Below, one piece after another: positions 59,868 through 64,000 of a DNA stretch of 64,000 nt. Positions within the stretch are counted from its first letter, which is position 1. Each line of letters opens with the position of its first letter. Made by a program: the position numbers and the translations under genes. Under the pieces are notes generated by a model. It saw only the letters and a program-made list of their open reading frames with translations, did no database searches and had not been told where the DNA came from. Source of the DNA: CAJXVY01 sp965657575 (GTDB taxonomy: Bacteria > Actinomycetota > Actinomycetes > Actinomycetales > Microbacteriaceae); contig CBFHOK010000001.1 in the NCBI GenBank assembly GCA_965657575.1, positions 1 through 64,000 on the forward strand, read 5' to 3'.

Positions 59868-60172
59868 GTAGATGAACCGAAATGCCCGATTTTGGATATA
59901 CAGCTTGTTCGGCATTTTCGAGGTTGATTATCTCCTAACGCATCACGGCAGAAATCCTCATATTTCTAAGTCCGATTCATTAGGCGCAAGTAAAACGCTC
60001 TCAAGATAGACTGTTGGCTGGAGAGCCGGGAAGCCTGGTCGGCGTTGTTGGGTTCAATTATTTTGGGATTCAGCGAATTCTCGTATCTGAATGACCGAGA
60101 ATAGGTCGAGACTGAGGAGATTATGACGCTCTCGTTGATGGTGCCATTCTCGCTTGCCAAGCAGGTGGTTGC
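59868..60172 (+). promoter_or_regulatory. structured leader of the Mrp operon
   Basis: 305 bp. AAATGCC (59880-59886) and GGCATTT (59911-59917) flank a 24-base loop just after SDR 2. GGCT-ggag-AGCC (60016-60027) forms a small hairpin. ATTCAG (60068-60073) pairs with CTGAAT (60087-60092), and ATTCTCG (60077-60083) pairs with CGAGAAT (60096-60102), interleaved with the first pair. A second exact ATTCTCG lies at 60146-60152 inside the leader reading frame, so CGAGAAT has two possible partners. One of them would loop out the GAGGAG (60114-60119) and ATG 60123. Attenuation or pseudoknot control is an inference. Confidence 0.5.
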
Positions 60173-60176
60173 TTGA
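60123..60176 (+). CDS. possible 17-residue leader peptide before mrpA
   Basis: ATG 60123 follows GAGGAG by 3 bases and opens a frame for MTLSLMVPFSLAKQVVA, ending in TGA that overlaps the mrpA TTG (TTGA, 60173-60176). The peptide is hydrophobic and starts with MTLS, as does MrpA. The tight coupling and strong ribosome site suggest translation; it might instead reflect chance or a remnant of an older start. Too short for statistics. Confidence 0.4.
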   Translation: MTLSLMVPFSLAKQVVA

Positions 60177-63145
60177 CTCTCTCGACAATCCTTTTTTCAA
60201 CTTTTGCCTTAGTCGGCATAACCATGCTTGCGACTAGGTTTATGGGTCGCAACGCTGGCTGGCTGGCTGCAGCTGGGCTGGCCTCTCTGGCGACAGTTGT
60301 CGGCCTCCGAGTTCCTGAACTGCTTAGTAGTCCGAATGGAAATCTTTCTGTCATCCGAGAGACAACACCGTGGATGCCCACCTTGGATATCTCGTTGGGT
60401 CTTCGTTTAGATGGTCTATCGGCGCTGTTTTTGATAATCGTGTTGGGTATCGGTGCTCTGGTGATGGCCTATTCGGCAAGGTATATGTCTGAGAGAAACG
60501 TTCACCCGCACACCGGATACTTCGCTTGGATGTTGCTGTTTGCTTTTGCAATGACCGGATTAGTTTTATCCGATGATCTGATTCTTCTTTTTGTTTTCTG
60601 GGAGCTAACCACCCTTTGTTCGTTCTTTTTGATCAACCGGTCTGGAGATAAAGCCAGCGCCCCTGCGGTCAGGACCTTGCTGGTTACCGCAATGGGCGGG
60701 TTGTCACTGTTGTTTGCAGTTGTATTGATTGTTGTTAGGACCGAAACAACAGTTATCAGTGAAGCCCTGGCAAGCAACGTTTGGACAGAGGATGCTGGTT
60801 TCGTTGCTGCCATCTCAGTATTGATTGCTATTGCCGCTATGACCAAATCAGCACAGTTTCCTTTTCACATGTGGCTTCCTGATGCGATGGTTGCACCAAC
60901 CCCGGTTAGTGCCTACCTGCATGCTGCAGCCATGGTAAAAGCAGGAATCTACTTACTCCTGTTGTTTTCACCAGCCATGGCAGAAACCCCCGTCTGGCAG
61001 GTTTTGCTGCTCTCGACTGGATTACTGACGGCAGTCATGGGTGCAATCTTTGCTATGCGCAGGTTTGACCTCAAAGAAATCATGGCCTACTCAACAGTGA
61101 GCCAGCTGGGGTTGATAGTTGCGCTAATAGGTGTTGGAACTCCCTCTGCGCTTACAACCGCTGTTTTGTATACCTTGGGCCATGCCTTATTCAAAGCATC
61201 ACTGTTTATGGTGGTTGGAATAATCGACAGGCAGGCTGGCACCAGAGACATCAGAATCTTGCAGGGTCTGTGGAAAAAGATGCCGGTTACCTTCACAACA
61301 ACTTTGTTGGCAGGGCTATCCATGGCAGGGGTTTTCCCAATGCTTGGGTTTATCTCCAAGGAATACCTGCTCGGTCAAATCCTTTCTACCGGTGATGCTG
61401 CGTGGGTAGGAATTGTCTTAGTTGCCGTTGCTGTTTTTGCATCAGCAACAACCTTTGCCTATACCGCCCGTATCTTGTTTGGGGCATTTTCAAACTATCG
61501 GGGAAGCAACCGTGAGGTTGAACAAGACCAGGATCACTCGATGAACGAGAGTGTAAAAGAGGCAAAGCCGAGTTTCTACCTTTCCGCTTTTACTCCAGCA
61601 CTGCTAGGCCTGATTCTCGGTCTTGCAATACCTGTGTTGCACCCGCTTACCGGTGCTGCCGGTAGTGCTGCCGCAGGAGTTGTTTACGAGGCGAGTTTCA
61701 AGCTCTTTGGTGGCTTCACAGTTGAGTTGATGCTCTCACTGGCTATTTATGCCTTGGGCATTTTGGCTATCACTCAAAGGAAATCTTTGGACACTTTCCT
61801 TGAGCGCCGATATCTACGATTCCAAGCAATTGATGTGGTGGAGGCGATTCGATTGGGCGCCATCAAGCTTGGCACAAGGGTTGGAGACACAACCAGAACC
61901 GATAAGCCGCTTGGGCACCTAGCGGCCCCCTGGGTGATTATTGCGGTAGTGACTGTTGTGGCTTTGGCTACCGTTACCAATCTTGAAAGCCTTGCAAGTA
62001 CCGAAGAGCCCTGGACCGATCTGATTTGGCTTGGTTTGCTTGCGGTGACGGTGATTCCAGCCGTGTTTACCAAATTCCGATTGGTAGCTCTTATTTTGGT
62101 CGGAGCCGCAGGGTTTATTGTTGCCCTTTGGTTTTTCGCCCTGGGGGCTGCGGATGTCGGTATGACTCAGCTATTGGTGGAGCTGTTGACAGTGGTTGCA
62201 CTGGTGCTGATTCTTAGAAGACTTCCAAAGGTTTTCCACCCTGTTTCGCGATCAAGGCAGCTAATGACTGGCCTAATAGCGGTATCGGTTGGAGCAGTTG
62301 CAACCTTGGCCACGTTCGCCTTCACCGGTAGGCGCGATATCTCTGCAGTAGGACAGCACTTTTTAGATGAGGCGTATAAAGACACTGGCGGCACAAACGT
62401 TGTAAACACCATCCTGGTTGACTACCGAGCACTTGATACCTTTGGCGAACTTACAGTTATTGCCGTTGCTGGAATTGTGGTGATCGGCATCCTTCGCTCT
62501 CGAAAGATGCTTGGTGAGATAACACCGGATATTTCTAAGTGGGCAAAAACTGCCCTCGACCGAACAGTTGATAACACCCTGCCGGTCAGAGTGGTTGCCA
62601 AATGGGCAGCTCCGCTAGTTATTTTGCTTTCTTTCCATCTGTTCTTTAGAGGTCACTACGAAGCAGGTGGTGGCTTCATTGCTGCTTTGGTTGGAGCAAC
62701 AGGTTTTGGGCTTGCCTATTTGGGAGCGGCAGCCGATAACAAAGCACCAGTTGCATGGCCCTATCGAGGTTTGCTGGCATCGGGTGTGATTGTTGCGGTG
62801 CTAAGTGGTGTTTGGGGCTTTGCGGTGGGATCGTTTTTGAAACCCGTCAGGTTTGACATCCCCCTACCTTGGGGTGGGGAGTATGGATTCACTTCAGCGA
62901 TGGTGTTTGACCTGGGTGTTTACCTCGCAGTTTTGGCAATCATCATTGCGGTACTGAATGAACTCGGAGGGGTGAGGGAAACCGTCCAGCAGCCACGAAG
63001 CTTTGCCGGTCCAGTTTCAGTTGCCAAAGATTTCCCCGAGCTTCAGCCTGTGAGCGTTCAATCCTCTGCTAAATCGACAGAGGTTGAGGGTTCCGAGGAT
63101 GATGAGCCGGGTATGAATGGAACCTCCGAGGGAGGTAATCGATGA
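60173..63145 (+). CDS. mrpA: Mrp Na+/H+ antiporter subunit A (A-B fusion)
   Basis: A 990-residue membrane protein, the largest subunit of the multi-component cation/proton antiporter related to complex I. The proton-channel domain (about residues 100-450) shows FVFWELTTLCSFFLI, KSAQFPFHMWLPDAMVAPTPVSAYLHAA and MKEI-type STVSQLGLIVA; a middle region corresponds to the MbhD-like part, and residues ~820-950 (LFFRGHYEAGGGFIAALVGA) to MrpB. TTG 60173 follows AGGTGG; no better start lies near. Stop overlaps mrpC by 4 bp. Confidence 0.95.
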   Translation: MTLSTILFSTFALVGITMLATRFMGRNAGWLAAAGLASLATVVGLRVPELLSSPNGNLSVIRETTPWMPTLDISLGLRLDGLSALFLIIVLGIGALVMAYSARYMSERNVHPHTGYFAWMLLFAFAMTGLVLSDDLILLFVFWELTTLCSFFLINRSGDKASAPAVRTLLVTAMGGLSLLFAVVLIVVRTETTVISEALASNVWTEDAGFVAAISVLIAIAAMTKSAQFPFHMWLPDAMVAPTPVSAYLHAAAMVKAGIYLLLLFSPAMAETPVWQVLLLSTGLLTAVMGAIFAMRRFDLKEIMAYSTVSQLGLIVALIGVGTPSALTTAVLYTLGHALFKASLFMVVGIIDRQAGTRDIRILQGLWKKMPVTFTTTLLAGLSMAGVFPMLGFISKEYLLGQILSTGDAAWVGIVLVAVAVFASATTFAYTARILFGAFSNYRGSNREVEQDQDHSMNESVKEAKPSFYLSAFTPALLGLILGLAIPVLHPLTGAAGSAAAGVVYEASFKLFGGFTVELMLSLAIYALGILAITQRKSLDTFLERRYLRFQAIDVVEAIRLGAIKLGTRVGDTTRTDKPLGHLAAPWVIIAVVTVVALATVTNLESLASTEEPWTDLIWLGLLAVTVIPAVFTKFRLVALILVGAAGFIVALWFFALGAADVGMTQLLVELLTVVALVLILRRLPKVFHPVSRSRQLMTGLIAVSVGAVATLATFAFTGRRDISAVGQHFLDEAYKDTGGTNVVNTILVDYRALDTFGELTVIAVAGIVVIGILRSRKMLGEITPDISKWAKTALDRTVDNTLPVRVVAKWAAPLVILLSFHLFFRGHYEAGGGFIAALVGATGFGLAYLGAAADNKAPVAWPYRGLLASGVIVAVLSGVWGFAVGSFLKPVRFDIPLPWGGEYGFTSAMVFDLGVYLAVLAIIIAVLNELGGVRETVQQPRSFAGPVSVAKDFPELQPVSVQSSAKSTEVEGSEDDEPGMNGTSEGGNR

Positions 63146-63513
63146 GTTTGGCGTTGAGTGTTGGATTACTGGCAGCCGCTGGTGCATTCCTGGTTCTGCA
63201 GAGAGGAATGATTCGAATCATTTTGGGATTCGTGTTGCTAACTCACGCTGTGAACCTGCTGATTATTTCAGCCGGCGGAGCTGCTAGACGAGATGCTCCG
63301 TTTATTGGTGGCGATACCTCAATGGCCGGAGATCCACTTCCGCAAGCATTTGTTTTGACCGCGATTGTGATTGCCTTTGCAATCACCGTTGTCTTGGCTA
63401 CATTGGCGGTGGTTAGCCGCGGTGATGATGACACTGAGACGGATGCTGCTTCGGAGCTTGATTCCGAAAAAGAGTTTGGCGAGCAAGAAGTCAAGCGGGG
63501 TGATTCTGCATGA
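63142..63513 (+). CDS. mrpC: Mrp Na+/H+ antiporter subunit C
   Basis: A 123-residue three-helix protein homologous to NuoK. GMIRIILGFVLLTHAVNLLI and DPLPQAFVLTAIVIAFAIT are the conserved MnhC segments; the C-terminal tail is acidic and cytoplasmic. It overlaps mrpA and mrpD by ATGA at both ends, so the subunits are made stoichiometrically. Confidence 0.96.
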   Translation: MSLALSVGLLAAAGAFLVLQRGMIRIILGFVLLTHAVNLLIISAGGAARRDAPFIGGDTSMAGDPLPQAFVLTAIVIAFAITVVLATLAVVSRGDDDTETDAASELDSEKEFGEQEVKRGDSA

Positions 63514-64000
63514 TTGAACTTCTTGGAACATTGATGCCGCTTTTTGTCGGAGCACCGCTGATGCTTGGTGCGGTGTTGTTTGTTATCCCTAGCAAGCACC
63601 CACTGCAACCAATCATCGCCCTAGGTTCACTAATCGCGCTTTTGGCTGGATCGGCAGCGTTATTGGCGGTGACATCAGATGGGACGGTTGTGGCGCATCA
63701 GGTCGGTTTATGGCCCGGCGGGATTGCAATTGCGTTTGTTGCCGATACCTTTTCGAGCCTGATTCTCACTGCTGGAACGCTAGTTGCAGTGGTGAGCTTT
63801 CTCTACATGATGGCAAGTGGTGAGAGTAAGTCGCCTGCAATCCCAGCACTGGTGTTGGTATTGATGGGCGGAGTTTCAGGGGCACTGCTCACCGCTGATC
63901 TTTTCAACCTGTTTGTATTTATTGAGGTCATGTTGCTGCCCTCCTATGGCTTGCTCATCTTCCTAAGCCGCAGGGGCGAGATGGCAGCCAGCAGGTTGTA
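63510..64000 (+). CDS. mrpD: Mrp Na+/H+ antiporter subunit D, truncated by window end
   Basis: The first 163 residues of an NuoN/NuoM-like antiporter subunit. MIELLGTLMPLFVGAPLM starts at the ATGA overlap with mrpC; helices continue through ALVLVLMGGVSGALLTADLF and NLFVFIEVMLLPSYGLLI, where the Glu of FIEV is the conserved proton-channel carboxylate. The remainder of the gene and mrpE-G lie beyond the window. Confidence 0.94.
   Translation, partial: MIELLGTLMPLFVGAPLMLGAVLFVIPSKHPLQPIIALGSLIALLAGSAALLAVTSDGTVVAHQVGLWPGGIAIAFVADTFSSLILTAGTLVAVVSFLYMMASGESKSPAIPALVLVLMGGVSGALLTADLFNLFVFIEVMLLPSYGLLIFLSRRGEMAASRL

Noticed and set aside
59880..59917. AAATGCC/GGCATTT inverted repeat after SDR 2 as terminator
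   Set aside because: 24-base loop and no T-run; at most a weak structure.
1..64000. CRISPR arrays, insertion sequences, prophage, toxin-antitoxin or restriction genes
   Set aside because: No regularly spaced repeats, transposase, integrase (other than XerC) or defence-type gene was recognised.

Overview
The window reads as a continuous, gene-dense stretch of a streamlined actinobacterial chromosome. The block rnc-mutM-smc-ftsY-ffh-rpsP-khpA-rimM-trmD-rplS-lepB-rnhB-DUF2469-dprA-xerC-(M23)-rpsB-tsf-pyrH-frr-cdsA is the classic high-GC Gram-positive order. An MshB-type deacetylase (mycothiol), succinyl-DAP aminotransferase, oligoribonuclease, DUF2469, GatCAB and DivIVA-like coiled-coil proteins agree with Actinobacteria. 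Moderate GC, very short intergenic gaps, many 1-11 bp overlaps, many TTG/GTG starts and shortened synteny blocks suggest a small-genome Microbacteriaceae of the freshwater/marine Luna (Rhodoluna/Aquiluna) type. That placement is inference from gene content only.

Layout. 1-4644 (all minus): DCC thiol-oxidoreductase, CPBP membrane protein, SLAC1/TehA-like channel, a sodium:solute symporter with its small partner, beta-carbonic anhydrase and the start of a DM13-like exported protein. 4723-13214: typA, mshB, fdxA, dapC, gltA, rsmD (minus) and recG. 13224-28092: the conserved coaD to xerC block covering ribosome biogenesis, SRP, chromosome segregation and DNA repair. 28042-33284: M23 protein (minus), then rpsB-tsf, a strong terminator, and pyrH-frr-cdsA plus a DivIVA-like protein. 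33335-39617: cell-envelope genes (Apf/SLT-like hydrolase, zinc-ribbon protein, alpha/beta hydrolase, AI-2E family permease, DivIVA-like coiled coil, a two-part membrane/lipoprotein fusion, thioredoxin-TPR protein). 39627-47363: cysteine desulfurase, mnmA, ligA and gatCAB, which links sulfur supply, tRNA thiolation and indirect tRNA amidation. tRNA-His, orn, an orphan RND permease, tRNA-Arg and a DEAD-box helicase follow.

53105-59867 is the most accessory-looking part. It holds a four-gene NitT/TauT-type ABC importer with two different permeases, a divergent HxlR regulator, and two paralogous dihydroflavonol-reductase-like SDR genes flanking a DUF1772-like membrane protein, with palindromes in the control regions. 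I read it as a candidate uptake-and-reduction unit for an unidentified small molecule.

59868-64000 starts an Mrp Na+/H+ antiporter operon (mrpA-B fusion, mrpC, mrpD cut by the window edge). Its roughly 300 bp leader carries interleaved complementary segments. One of them is repeated inside a 17-codon open frame that overlaps the mrpA start by TTGA. I consider this attenuator/switch-like leader the best candidate for an undescribed element in the window. No IS element, prophage, CRISPR array, rRNA or classic defence locus was seen.
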